Assembly: GCA_030737875.1 (NCBI GenBank)
Contig: CM060926.1
Location: forward strand, 160,653,579-160,717,578
Source: Allium sativum
Lineage: Eukaryota; Streptophyta; Magnoliopsida; Asparagales; Amaryllidaceae
Reading direction: 5' to 3'
Length of the DNA: 64,000 nucleotides
The position numbers and the translations under genes were made by a program. The notes beneath the pieces were generated by a model. That model did not search any database, was not told the origin of the DNA, and was given only the letters and a program-made list of their open reading frames with translations. Below are positions 46,790 through 59,442 of this stretch, in pieces; the first letter of the stretch is position 1, and each line of letters opens with the position of its first letter.

Positions 46790-49000
46790 ACGGTAGCAAA
46801 TTTAAATGACTAAATATAGCAAAATTTAAATGAGTAAAAGTAGCATAAACACGAAGTTAAAAAAATTTGGGTTATTAATTATAACAGAATTGGCAGGCAA
46901 AGAACAGAAATGAGGACAACAAAAATTTGCATTTTCACATCCATCACGATTTGATTTTTTTTTCTATAAAAAAACAGTATTTGATAAGCAAAAAATGATA
47001 AAAACAACAAAAATAATTCAATTTTGGGAACGTATTATGGCAGTTAAATTCAATCTTGAGGCAGAAAACTATTTGCACTGGTGCCTATAAATTATTTGCA
47101 GCTGCACACTACACATTTTGTACAATCAGGTAGACCTTACAGACCAACATTGCATGTCAGCTTCAAGTAATATTCATCTGGCAAAACAATATAGTCCAAT
47201 GCATATTTAATGAATGCAAAGCTTTATTGCCATTATAGTACATATATAGTCCTACTTAATGAGCGCAAATATATGAAGCGGAAGCATTACAGTCAGGGCG
47301 AAACATTGCAATTAGTATTGTACATATTTAAGCAAAATTAATCTTATTTTTCCCTCTGTATTGAAGGGGGAAAACATGAAAAAAAAAAAAAAAAAAAAAC
47401 AGAGAAAGCATCCAAGTTGTAGATTCATGCACGATTGTTGTTTTATGGCAGTGAGATGAAGACATATATGGAGGAGTTCAAAAATATCGGGAAACAAATA
47501 TATAAAGTGGGATTTACCTGAAATTAGAAGCTTTTAAAGTATGGAAGGCTAAAAGGAAGAAATGTGTTGTTTCCAGCGGTTGAGAAAGAAAAAGAAGACT
47601 ATGTAAATTTATAGGTGAAATACTATGAAATTACATGAGATATCGCGTTAATAAAATACCATCTGCATATTTAAATGATGAAGTTTTTAGGGAAAAAACG
47701 AAAATTTCAGCATTTATGCAGATTTTATTTTTTAATTCAATCAGACCCGATATTTTAGGAGAAATATTAGCCTCTTACTTATATTAAATTTTCAAAGAAT
47801 AAACCGAAAATATCAGCCATATACTCCGAATGTAAGCAGTTCTTTTTTTTTTTTTTTTTAATTCAATGAATACTTTTTTAAATTGTTAAAGGGTATTTTG
47901 GTCAGTTCAGGCGTACACAAAAAAAGTGTGACATTAAAACTTTTCCAATTATTAGTAAAAAATGAAATAGTTGTGACCATATTTCGAAAGGATTAGTAAG
48001 GCGGTTATAAGTGGAAAAAAAAAAAAAAACAAATAGAGATAAATTCCGCTTCTCAGCACAGACGCAGTATCTGCAGGACATTCTAAGAAAAGCTTATCAT
48101 TAATTTTTAGAAATACACCAAAAGCCAAATACTAATTGACTACCTTCTCAGTTAGAAACCTATAAATAAATAATGGTTGTATTATGTATAAACCATTGGA
48201 TTGAGAATATGGAAAGGATTCTCTATTTAATAGGCAATGAATGAGAATTAGATTAGTGACCCATTTGATATTAAGGTGGAGATAAGTAAAGAATAAAAAT
48301 AAAAGAATTTGTATTTGAAATGGATGCTCATCAGCTTAACAACTAATATTGACAAATTAATATCCACATGCAAGGTAATCAAATGTGTAAGGTTTTCATG
48401 TGTTGCGAAAGTAAATATTTTTATAACGGAGTAGACTTCTGGGAAGAAATGTTGTAATTTGAAAGGAAATAAATGGTCAATGATTGAGGATTTACAAGAG
48501 AAGAAATCGATTAATGAGGCAATGAAGATATGATTGTAGAAAGATGTAAATTTTAGATTTCAGATGGAAATTCAATGTCCGTAGGAGCAAGCGTTTGTTT
48601 AAAAATGGATAAAAAGAACATTTATGAAGACAACAACTAAGGAATTCTTAGAAATGGAGTAATTGAATTGAAATACAGATGAAAGGATTTTAAGGAAGAA
48701 GAAAAAACTACCGTAGGACGGTGGACATTATTTCATACTAAAATGATAGCCTGGTAAAATATGAATGTTTGAAGGAAAAACGGTATGCATTATTGGCAAA
48801 AATTTCTGATAGGAAAACCTTCCAAAATGATTTTAGATAACTAAGAAACATACCACAAATTATTCTGTAAAAGTGGAATTTTTAAGAAAACGTGAAATAC
48901 TTTGGTGGATAATTTTAAATTATAAAATTTTCCAAATTTTAAGGAAGTTGATAATGAAATTTAAAAACCATAAATGCTTTTAGACAACTTTAGAAAAATT
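46790..49000. other. Unassigned AT-rich DNA
   Basis: No domain or element boundary is recognised. Poly(A) runs occur at about 47379-47399 and 48016-48030, and a T run at 47844-47860. Short minus-strand frames (for example 47312-47497) are not protein-like. Confidence 0.5.
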
Positions 49001-50280
49001 TACCACCGTCACTATTAAGTAAGTTAGAAATGTAAATTTTTCAAAAAATAAATAAAGAAGAGTGGTAAATTTTTTAAAATAAATAGACAAATAACGAATG
49101 GTTTTAAATTTATAACTATTACAGTTTACATTCATCAGCTTCTAAAATTTGAATTTTATGGATTAAAATATTTTCAACTTTTCCTTATTTCACCATTATA
49201 TGTCATGCCTCACATTTAATAAATAATTTTAAGAAGTTTTTTCCTTTAAAACTTTCCAATAATTACGACAATTGAATGAAAGTTATATGGAAATCATGGT
49301 ACTGATATAAGAGAAAATTGTAAAAATGTCTAATAGGATAAATAAATAAATAAGATATACTCATTTAAAAAGTATAGAGAATGATTATTGTAATACAGGA
49401 TGTAATAAAATGGCTAATATTCCAGCAATAAAGAGTATATGAGAGAGTAGTAGGAGTAGACAAATGTTGCCGCTAATTACTCCAAAAAAAATATTTTAAG
49501 TAATTTATGGGTATTGAATAGATTTTGAAAGACATTTTAAGGTGCAAATAATCTAGAATGAATAAATATTTTATGAATAAACTGAATGTTTTTTCCAAGA
49601 AGCATTAATGTGATAGCTAAAGTTTTCCATAGCTCAGTACATACTTTAATGTCAATTTTAATATGAATAAGCAATCATATGGCCGTAATAGTTTTAAGCA
49701 TAATTGTATAAGAAATTTTGTAGAAAGATTGCATAGATTTTGAATTTTTTTTCAAAAAGTGTTTTGATAAATAGCAGTACTGTTATGTTAGGGGAAGGAT
49801 AACAATAAATGTTATTAGACATTTTTAGATGACTTAATTATCGTTTTAATTGAGTTTTGGTATTTCCATGTTAAGTTCTATTTTCAAAATAGAATAAGTG
49901 TTATTTTGCTAGTCATTAAAAAGCTTTCAAAAAATATTAAAAGTTTGTCATTAAAGGTTTCAAATGAAGATAGTGTTAATTATCTTGAAATCCAAGAAAT
50001 TATTGATCCTTAACAAATGCCTATAGATTTGTAAATTTTGAAAGAGGTATTTAGTGCTCATTAAGGTAATGTTTTGTAAGAAATAAATTCTTATTAAAGA
50101 AAGTTTTATTAGAAGAATGTGTATAACTTATTAGGTTCAATCCTAATTAAGAAAAAGAGAAACATTAACGTCTTATTAAAGATATACAATTTCAAAGAAG
50201 GAATGAAAAAAGCAATACTCTATGTTCTAATGAGACATTTAATAGTCGTTTTAGAATTCAATACGTTTCAATGAATTGTT

Positions 50281-50333
<53 letters not shown>

Positions 50334-51857
50334 AATTTTTTATAATTGCTAAAATTATGCTTTTGTAAAAGAATAGATTTTTATGGAGTAAATAAGGGTA
50401 GTAAATTAGATAGGACAGAATTAGGTTATAGGATTAGTCAAGAATAGGCTTTAAGACTTTGTTTGAAAATTTTGTATTTGTCCCAGAGACCTTTATTTGA
50501 AATGTTGGTGAAGATTTTCCAAAACTAAGACTTGGTTGTAAACTTGGTTGCCCTATATAGTTTAGAAAATTAGTATGTGTGTAATCGTGTTTAGCGACTT
50601 GAAGTATACATATATAGATATATAATAAGTTATGTAATTAGTGATTTTCGAAATTAAAAGTCATGGATGTTAATTGCAAATTTAGTAGGACAAAAAATTG
50701 TAATTTGTTAGAGAAAAGGAGAATTTATAGGATTGATTAAAATTTAATTTAATTTGGAGGAATGAGTATATTTTCAAACTTGAAGCAGGTTGAAGGAATT
50801 AAGGATTTGTTGGATGGTCTAATTTTGATTATCGTGGATGTATTAATTAGAATAATGAATGGACCACATATATGAAAAAAATGTGAGAAATAAATAAGAA
50901 TCGACGGTAATGAAATGACATGTTCAATTTAAAATGTAGTATCAAAAATTCAACACTATCTATACCACTTAATAAGTGATAACTTCCAAAATGAATTTTC
51001 CTTTTCTTAAATTTTAAGGTTATAATCGCTAGTGGTCCCCTATGTTGATTGGCTAACGGTATAAGGTGGTGCAAGTAATGTATCATGTTGGTGCCTATGT
51101 TGATTGGGATTTAAAACCACTCAGCAAATTTTCTTTAGAAAGTAAATCGAGTAAGAAAAATTTATGGGGACATCTAACTTGCGATAAACCGCGTATAGGA
51201 CCGGAAATTTATAAGGAAATTAGGTTTGCAAGCCTACAAGCCTATAATGGATAAATGTCTCAATCTCGTAATTTTGGAATATTGAATGAAGATAAAGTTT
51301 AACTCATAGAATGTCACCCTTAGGTATAGGAATTAAATGTATGGGATTATAACTTCCAAGATAAAGAAAATGGCATAATTCTTTGTTAAAAGCTTATAAC
51401 CGCACCATCTCCAATCCACTTTCTTGGATTTGCGGTTAACATCTTTTGCAATAAAAAAAATTGGTTTACAAGAAAATTTGGAGGAGTTTTCTAGTAACCG
51501 TAAAAACAATCCTTAGAAACTAGTTTATAAAAATTAGATTTAGGAAGTTTATTGAATCATAAGGTTGTTCATCATCTAGAGACATGAATACAAACTAAAA
51601 GAGTAGCGGGAGCTTGGAGGATTTTTAGAAAATCTTATATCATGGATTTCTGTAGACATTATAAATAATATACATCGTTATAGGATTAGCATAGTTAATC
51701 TTGGCACTTGGTGTGGCTCTCTTGAAGCATTTTATAGATGCCATGCGAATCACAAAATTATTGATGGACAACCATCGATATATTTTTACTCGAACTAAAT
51801 TCGTGATTAGTGAGATTGGAAAATGTTAAAAAAAAATATTAGATTGTTGGTGAAGGT
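49001..51857. other. Unassigned, very AT-rich DNA with (TA)n microsatellite
   Basis: A long (TA)n tract lies at about 50283-50330. Elsewhere the sequence is AT-rich with no domain that I can name. Frames at 50847-51086 (minus) and 51066-51254 (plus) lack motifs. This is the largest region in the window without an assigned element. Confidence 0.5.
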
Positions 51858-52121
51858 TGTTATAACGACCTGAATTTTGCCCGGTCTGAATCGCTCGCTA
51901 AACCAACCAAGATCGTTCAAATTGGCGGATGGTTATGAGAACACGACGCATCAGAACACATAACAAGAGAATTTTTCATTGCTAATACAACAATATTACA
52001 TCAGAGTACAAGAATATCAGAGCACGAAATATATAAACAGCGTAAAATTAAATATCAGAGAATAAATTACAACAATGCAGTGGAAATAAAATATATGAAT
52101 ACAATGCATAAGATCAACTAA
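51858..52121 (-). repeat. Terminal fragment of an older LTR, interrupted by the giant-LTR element
   Basis: It starts TGTTATAACGACCTGAATTT and runs parallel to the LTR start at 52122 onward (ACGACC start, then CATTGCTAATACAACAAT, then CAGAGTACAAGAATATCAGA, then GCAGTGGAAATAAA). It is clearly more diverged than the two young LTRs are from each other. The young element begins abruptly at 52122, so this looks like an insertion into an older family member, with the rest expected beyond the window. Confidence 0.7.
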
Positions 52122-55100
52122 TGAAACGACCCGAACTTCCCCGGAGAGGAAAGCCCGGATTGAGTCGAGAACAAGCCACAACAGAACGCAGACAAAAGAA
52201 CATTTCATTGTTAATTACAACAATTCCATCAGAATACAAGAATATACAGAGTATGAATCAATATTACACAGAAAATATCGGAGATTTAAATTACATTTAA
52301 ATACATCACTGCAGCGGAAAATAATACAAAACACAACTGAAGGAGATATACAGATACAAAGCGTTCCGAATATCATTCAGCTGTAAACCAGGATCTTGTG
52401 AATATAAATCTGCAAAACCAAAACTACTATCTGCCCGTGTCGAAAATAAGGGCACCCAGAGTTTAGGTCAAAACAATAAACTCCAGGTCAGTCATGTGAC
52501 TGGTGTGAGAACTAAAACAGTTATTAATCTTTATTTTAAAATTAGGTAAATCAAGGGAACACGCCGTATAACACGGAACGGGTTTCCTCCCAAGAATACC
52601 AGTGCATAAAACAAACAGTGCAATGCTAAATAAAGAAAAATGAAGCTATTATAAGACCCAGGTCCTATCACACAATGCAACGCAAGCCGGGGGATAAGGT
52701 TTTCCCTTATAATAGCCAAAGAATGCTTGATACGCTAAATTTCATCTTTTGATTCTTAATCAGACTCCAACTGTAAATTAGTAAGAGAACGATTCCATAG
52801 GTATTAACCCCGAAGGCCGAAACCAACATCAGACCAATACCCAGGAAACCACTCATCTTAGCTCGTTTCCAGTTAGTTTTTGATTTTATATACAATCATA
52901 AATATCAATCATAGACGGCATGAGTACCATATATCATGTCGCCATACTAGGCTCTACAATCAAAACCGCAAATGTCACGTATTTGGAAGTTGGATTTCCA
53001 TCTGTGAACCAAGGCAAAAGATAGTCCTTACCGACTTCGAGACAATCTAGCCCATGTCTCAGGGTCAGAGCGCATCGACCCTTGGAGCGACAGGGCCGGT
53101 CCACCGATGTGGATTAAAATTCCTGAACACTACGTTTCCCCGCCCTTTGGGGCGTAAATGAGCCAACGAATGACTCCATCGGCTTCACATAGTCACCGAT
53201 ATATCCGAGGCGCCTCGCAACAGCAACAACCACATAAGTCAAACTCGTCAGGGCGTGTAAAACCACTGACGCCACTTCTAGCTAGAAAGAAACGCATGTC
53301 CTCCCTGGGGTCCTCTCCCATTTTTGGTTCACAACCGGGGTGTGAGGCTTGCGAATCAACGCTACACAAAGCTATGCCACACAGGCCGTGCTTTGATCAT
53401 CAACCACAAGACTCTACTTTTCAACAAAAGCCTTGATCGTATTTCCACTTAGGCATGCCACACAGGCAATTCACTCCATGCGTTTGATATCCATCAACAT
53501 ATAACCCCTGAGCTCGTACGTCTCAGAGAAGGGCGTTAAGCAAAAGAATAAATTCTCCGCCGCCAAACAGATATATATTTAATAGAAATCAATCACACAG
53601 ACTAAAATCCAATGTCAGACACACAGTCCATTTACAAGTTCGTTCTGGGTCTGAACGAAACCGGAGGCACCTAGTACCCCGCATATCCATCGATCTCCAA
53701 GTACGTCTGGACGATCACTAACTGATTCCCTCCTCTTGGGTGTACGGCCCAATCAAGATCATCAGTAATTATCCAAACGACGTGAAGACCTCCGGTCTTC
53801 AACCACCGTCTTCATCTTCGACTTATCGTCGTAACAGTTATTCAGAATGGGATAAACCCGGTCTTTCCGAATAACTCGCGTATATAATAAACAAGTGTTA
53901 CACAAACACAACATACGCCTCATTCCAATTCATCAGTCACTAACCGTAAATTAGAAGAGAATAATTCCCCAAATATTAACCCCGAAGGCCGAAACCAACA
54001 TCAGATCAATACCCAGGGAACCATTTTTCTCAGCTAACTGACAGTTAGTTTCTAAATTTCACATTCTTAGGGAAATGTTCCCATTAATTTTATCAAAGAT
54101 AAATCCTTTTAAATGTATTCTTTAATTTTCTTTTGAATATCGGTTCAACTAGTCGGGATTAACGAACCTTACCGAAGTAATCATTTGTTTTAATTTCCCA
54201 ACCCCAACCTATTCATCCCATGAAGTAAAACTGGTAATACTTCATATCTAACACCACGGTGTTATCGGTAAATTCAATTAACATTTCACGTTCAAATCTA
54301 ATTAAAGATTTAACTATCGCCTGGAGCAAAACTGGGGATACTCCATTCTCGTTCTTTTCAATCTAATTAAAGATTCATTAAAACTCCACTTAGTTTTAAT
54401 CTTTAACTGGGTTAAAGAATCAGTGTCATTTAAAACACGGTTCAGGATAAACCCAAAATCACATCACATTTCAATCAGTCCCTAACCGTAAATTAGCAAG
54501 TGAGCAATTCCCTAAGTATTAACCCCGAATGCCGAAACCAACATCAGATCAATACCCCAGAACCATTCAACTTAACTAATCTCCAGTTAGTTTCTGATTT
54601 TCTTAACTCCTTTGGGTCTAAGAACAGTATTATTGAAGATACCGTTCACGACAACCCAAAATCACATTCCATCAATTTTCGGGTTAAAGAACAAGTGTTA
54701 TTTAAAACACTGTTCACGATAAACCCAAAAATCAATACCAATTCAATTCCAATTAAATATTATTTAATTGGTACACTTCATTAAATCTAAATAAAAAGAT
54801 TTAATCTTTTTCTCAACTGGGCTTAAGAACAGTGTTAATGAAGACACCATTCACGACAAACCCAAATCACATTTGATATTAAATACAAGGCTCTGAATAG
54901 AAAATATATCGGCTTATATTCAATATCAAATTCTACGACCAACAAATATCGTATTGGGAATAACGATATATATATCTTTCAAATTTCCATAACAACATCT
55001 GTATAATCACGAAATCCAACATCGAAATATTCCAAAGACAATTTCGATTCAAATCCATTCCAATTCAATTATTGGAAATTCTGGTTACCTTTAAAACCCT

Positions 55101-58100
55101 TTTTAAATTCAATTTATTTATTTAAAAATAAATAGAATTATAATTCTAGTTCAAACTAGTTCATTTCGATAAAAATCTATTTTTATCTTTTCAAATATGG
55201 AGTTTTTCATCCCGATTTTTCCCTAATCATTTCTTATGATTTTACGCAAATTGTTTCTATTTTTAATAATTTTATCAAGGCCCGTACAGTCGATTTCCAT
55301 CAACGGCCATCAAACTGCACTTACAGCGACCTTTTCCAAATTTGATTTGGACATAATTCCAAATCCAACCGTTAGATTTCAAATCTCTAATATTCGTTAG
55401 AAATCTCTTTTCGATACAAACCCAACGGTTCCGGTTTTCGGAGAATCCGACGGTCGGATCTCCCGTAATATCCATTCGAAGTTAATGGTCGAAATTCGCG
55501 AACTGCCGCAGCGCGGCGCATTCTATTCAGGCCATTATATATATAATATAAATATATTATATATATTTCGTCGATTCCTTTTAAAACGTATTTTATAAAT
55601 CGTTTTAAATTCGTTTTCGAAACGGTTTCAACTTCCTTTTCAAATTCAAATCAAGATTGAATTCTTCAATATAAATTTGTTTTAATTTCATTTCAAATCG
55701 ATTTCAATTTAAATCGATTTCAATTCAATTTCAATCCATTTAAATTCAATTTAAAACAATTTCAATTCTATTTCAATTTAATTCGAATTTCAATTCTATT
55801 CGAATTTCAAATCATTTCAGTTTATTTCGAATTTCAAATCAATTCATTTTAATTCGAATTTCAATTCACTTCAATTTAATTCGAATTTCAATTGAATAAA
55901 ATCGATATAAATATCGTTCACGTCAAAATGGCGCAAATCTAATCAACACGGCTTCATATATTTCTATTTTCAAATATTTCAAATATTTCTGTTTCAAATA
56001 TTTCTCTTTCAAATATTTCTATTTCAAATATTTCTATTATCAAAACTAGAATGAGGCCCAATCAATTACCATAGATTTTATTTCTATGGATTTCCATACA
56101 ACACATGTATATATCAACAATGACAAATAATCAACCATCATCCAAAGTGCATTCTACACTGTATAAGCATCAAATATAAATATTTAACGCTTATAACAGT
56201 CTGTCAATCAATCGATCGACATACAACCAATTATTGGGATTAGTGTATGTCATATATCATCCCAATACCCGTGTGGGGTTTCAAACAATCAAACACGGAT
56301 TTTATTTGTGCAGTTGGGCGATGTGTAAAATTTATCGTCCCAATCAATATCAGTCAAATGTGTATATAAACAAATCGTTCGATTTGTTTATATTAATTTA
56401 TTTAATTTCATATACACGTTAAATTTTTTATTTTTAACTATATAAATATTTTATTTCATTTCACATCACATTACACAATCAACTACACATCAAAATCAAA
56501 CAAACAAGCATACAAGCCGTCCATGGTCTGTGGACGACGGGTGTCGGGTGCTACTAAACACCGTCTACATCCTAGCATATATTTTAACTAGAAAAATTAA
56601 ATTAAAGGTGAGAAGTTCTCACCGACTAGCTAAACCAAATGCCACGACTCTTCTTATGTAGAAATCTTCGTCGTGCTCGCCTTTTTGTCACTTTCGTTGC
56701 CCGCTTTCACTACATATATAAAAATCACATTTTTATATTGTAGCTATGTATATAAAAATCACATTTTTATACTACTACTATATAGATAAAAATTCTATTT
56801 TTATACCGCCACTATATAGATAAAAATTATATTTTTATATTCTTTATCTTATAAAAATCATATTTTATAATCTGTACTATATAAAAATCATATTTTCCTC
56901 TCTCCATTCACCATATAAAAATCGGATTTTTATAACTTTAACTTCATATTTAAAAATCAAATCTTTATGGTTCTTCTTACATATAAAAATTCAATTTTTA
57001 TCATATCAAAAATCTATTCTTTCTCGCTTTAAAAATCTATTTTTTTTCTGTTTTTAAAGTTAACAAAAATCAGTTTTCGAAGTAAGCAAAAACTAGTTTC
57101 AAAGTAAACAAAAATCAGTTTTGAAAGTAAACAAAAATCAGAAACTTACTGTCTTTCTAAGCAGGGAGGAGGGGTTGACAACGGCCAAATGGGGGTGGCG
57201 CGAGTTGGTGGAGGGGCGGCGCAGCCCCAGCAGCGGCGGCGTGAGCTAGGCTAAGGCGCGGTGGGATTTGGTGATTTAGGGTTTGTGGGCGTTAGGGGGA
57301 AATGGGCGAGAGAGCGTGAATAAGACGAGGGGAGGGCATCGCGATGGGGGGGCTTCTTGCCGGAGGTGGGCCACGCCAGTGGCGGCGATCTTCGGTGGAG
57401 GAACGATGGCGATCCGCCATCGATTTGAGAGATCGATCCTTTTTTTTCTTATAACTGACGGGAAAAGTAAGAGAGAGGAGGGGGGTGGGGGTTAGGTGGA
57501 GAGTTATATTTTTTTTTTTATTTAATTTTAAAAAGCAACTTTTTATATCGACTTCGAAATTGAACCCACCGCCTGTCGTCCACAGCTAATTACCCCCGTT
57601 CCGAACCCGACGGGATATGTATCGTAGGCTGATTCGATCCTTTCGATCAGTTTTCGTCAAAATCAAAATATAACTCTATATATTGAATTTGAACGCACAT
57701 TTCAATTTACCGGGGCCACAAACGAACTCTAAAAATTCCTGAAAAATATTTTCTAGCTTCGTATTGACGATACGGTTCTAACAAAACTGATTTTGTCAAA
57801 TTCTGAGACCGTTTGAAAAATGGTCATTTTCTAGTCGATTAAAATCAACTTAAACTAGTCAAACGCATATTCCTTTGCCACGCTCACATATTGATTCGAA
57901 AAATTACGAAATTTGAAACCTAGCAATAACTAGACATCACGGATCCAACAAAAGTGGTTTCGTCGAAAACCGAGGTCGTTTGCAAAATGGTCCTTTTTAA
58001 GGGCCAGAATTCCATAGCGACTATTCTGAATTTTCAACTGGACATATCTTTTGATTCCTGCTATGAAATTTTGATTTTTCTGATTCGTTGGAAAGATATT

Positions 58101-58395
58101 ATCAACTAGATTCTAATATTTTTGGTTTCACTAAAATCCGGTTTATTTTGCACCCGGTACATTCATTTGAAATTTGAAATCGAATTATCGAACTACCGCG
58201 CCATTTTCAATTCCTTTTATAATTTAAAATAAGTATATATATTCTAACGACGATCTATTAAATATATACGTTCCATTCTATTCAAAATAAATTTTTCGTC
58301 GTTATTATTTAAAATAATTCATTTTAAATAATCAAAATTCGCTAAAATTGCTAATTTAAAAATTTTAAATTGGCTCAGATTTCCGAATTATTACA
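52122..58395 (-). repeat. 3' LTR (minus-strand sense), 6274 bp
   Basis: TG...CA-type ends (TGAAACG / TTACA on the plus strand). The LTR is itself composite. Three diverged ~125-bp blocks with TATTAACCCCGAAGGCCGAA lie at about 52761-52886, 53934-54055 and 54476-54605. Hairpin-like units lie at 54405-54870, an AATTTCAATTC-rich stretch at 55680-55900, CAAATATTTCTATTT repeats at 55965-56042, ATAAAAATcaCATTTTTAT palindromes at 56710-57010, and a GC-rich patch at 57160-57500. Open frames such as 52531-52719, 53158-53436 and 54500-54784 recur in the other LTR but show no protein family. Confidence 0.9.
57160..57500 (-). other. GC-rich, leader-like island inside the LTR
   Basis: This patch is far more GC-rich than the rest of the LTR. 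The minus strand has ACAAACCCTAAATC, typical of plant leaders. A 42-codon ATG frame runs from 57420 to the TAA at 57292 (MADRHRSSTEDRRHWRGPPP...), rich in Arg, Pro and Ser. It could be a captured host 5' exon or a regulatory part of the LTR. The matching part of the second LTR lies outside the window. Confidence 0.4.
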
Positions 58396-58408
58396 ATCTC
58401 CCCCACTT
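58396..58408 (-). other. Polypurine tract of giant-LTR element
   Basis: The minus strand reads AAGTGGGGGAGAT directly before the LTR start TGTAATAATTCGG. It is preceded by TTTTCGGGGACGAAAAG, the chromovirus-type flank also seen at 12795-12810. Confidence 0.85.
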
Positions 58409-59428
58409 AAAACTTTTCGTCCCCGAAAAGGAACGAAGCCGAAAGTTGTTTAACTAATCAACTCAACTTCCAGTATTTTCACTACGGTTTAAGTTCTTCA
58501 ACTTTTCAGTTTCTAAGAACTTTTCAATTTTTTCAAAAATTTGGCTAACACCCTAAATTTTCGAAAAATTTCGTCATAGCCTCCCCTGCACCGGGGACTT
58601 CGGGATATTTCATATAGCCTCCCATGGCCTTCTTCAATCCAAAAGAAAAGGAAAAAGCCAAGCGGCTAGCCAATCGGCTCATAAAATCATCATCACCCAA
58701 ATAAAACAGTAAATTATGGTAAACATGTACCTATTTGTCGGGCAAACAATTTTATTCTTCTGCTCTAGCCTCCTTGCTATGACCTGTTCAATGTATGTAC
58801 ATGTATATGCATGCAAATGTGACTAATTTTCAATACACTTCACTATTTGATTCAATTTGGTTATAGGTTCAACATTTAATTAATCAAACAATAATCAAAC
58901 AACACAATCAGCAATCAATTAGTGAATTATCATTTCAAATTCATAACTTTGATATATAGTCAAAAATCACATTTTTGATGCCAAATCACAACAATAAGCC
59001 CTATATAATTTTGGTTCTCACACCAGTCAATAGGAAACATATAGAAATCCCACTTTCGTCACTCGAACATAAATACTGATGATGCACGTGCTATCATCAG
59101 TGCCATCTCCGGGCGACTATAGTGTGACTCTATATCTATCCAGTGTATTAAAACTTCAAATACACGCGGATCAGACGTATACGCAAAATCTTTATATACT
59201 GGATTGTCCAAATTCAATATAAATAAAAAATCAAATACGAATAATTGATTTAAATTTTCAAAACAAAAATTGTTTTCATTTTTAAAAATATACTCTTCAC
59301 ACTCGTTCTAGGATACTACTGATCCCATCTCCAACGAATCACTCCCATTGGATATTACTAATCCAATCTCTGATGAATTCTTTCGTTTGGTTCTAACGTG
59401 TCTTGTTCTCTGAGCTTTGTAAACCAAA

Positions 59429-59440
59429 GCTCTGATACCA
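59429..59440 (-). other. Primer-binding site, initiator-Met tRNA
   Basis: The plus strand reads GCTCTGATACCA, the reverse complement of TGGTATCAGAGC, two bases from the LTR edge at 59443. It defines the minus-strand orientation of the element. Confidence 0.9.
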
Positions 59441-59442
59441 GC

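Larger units (their letters stand above)
58396..59442 (-). other. 1047-bp non-coding interior of giant-LTR element
   Basis: It contains the polypurine tract at one end and the primer site at the other. Near the primer-site side (59310-59400) a GAGATTGGATTAGTAATATCC / GAGATGGGATCAGTAGTATCC repeat occurs. Positions 58560-58800 are conserved with 800-1040 of this window. No reading frame of interest and no gag/pol motif. What remains is presumably the minimal cis-acting set (leader, packaging signals). Confidence 0.85.

Noticed and set aside
53158..53436. 92-residue open frame, repeated at 60480-60758
   Set aside because: Both copies lie in the two LTRs of one young element, so the shared frame reflects LTR identity. 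No family motif, and the diverged relative at 2280-2600 does not keep it.
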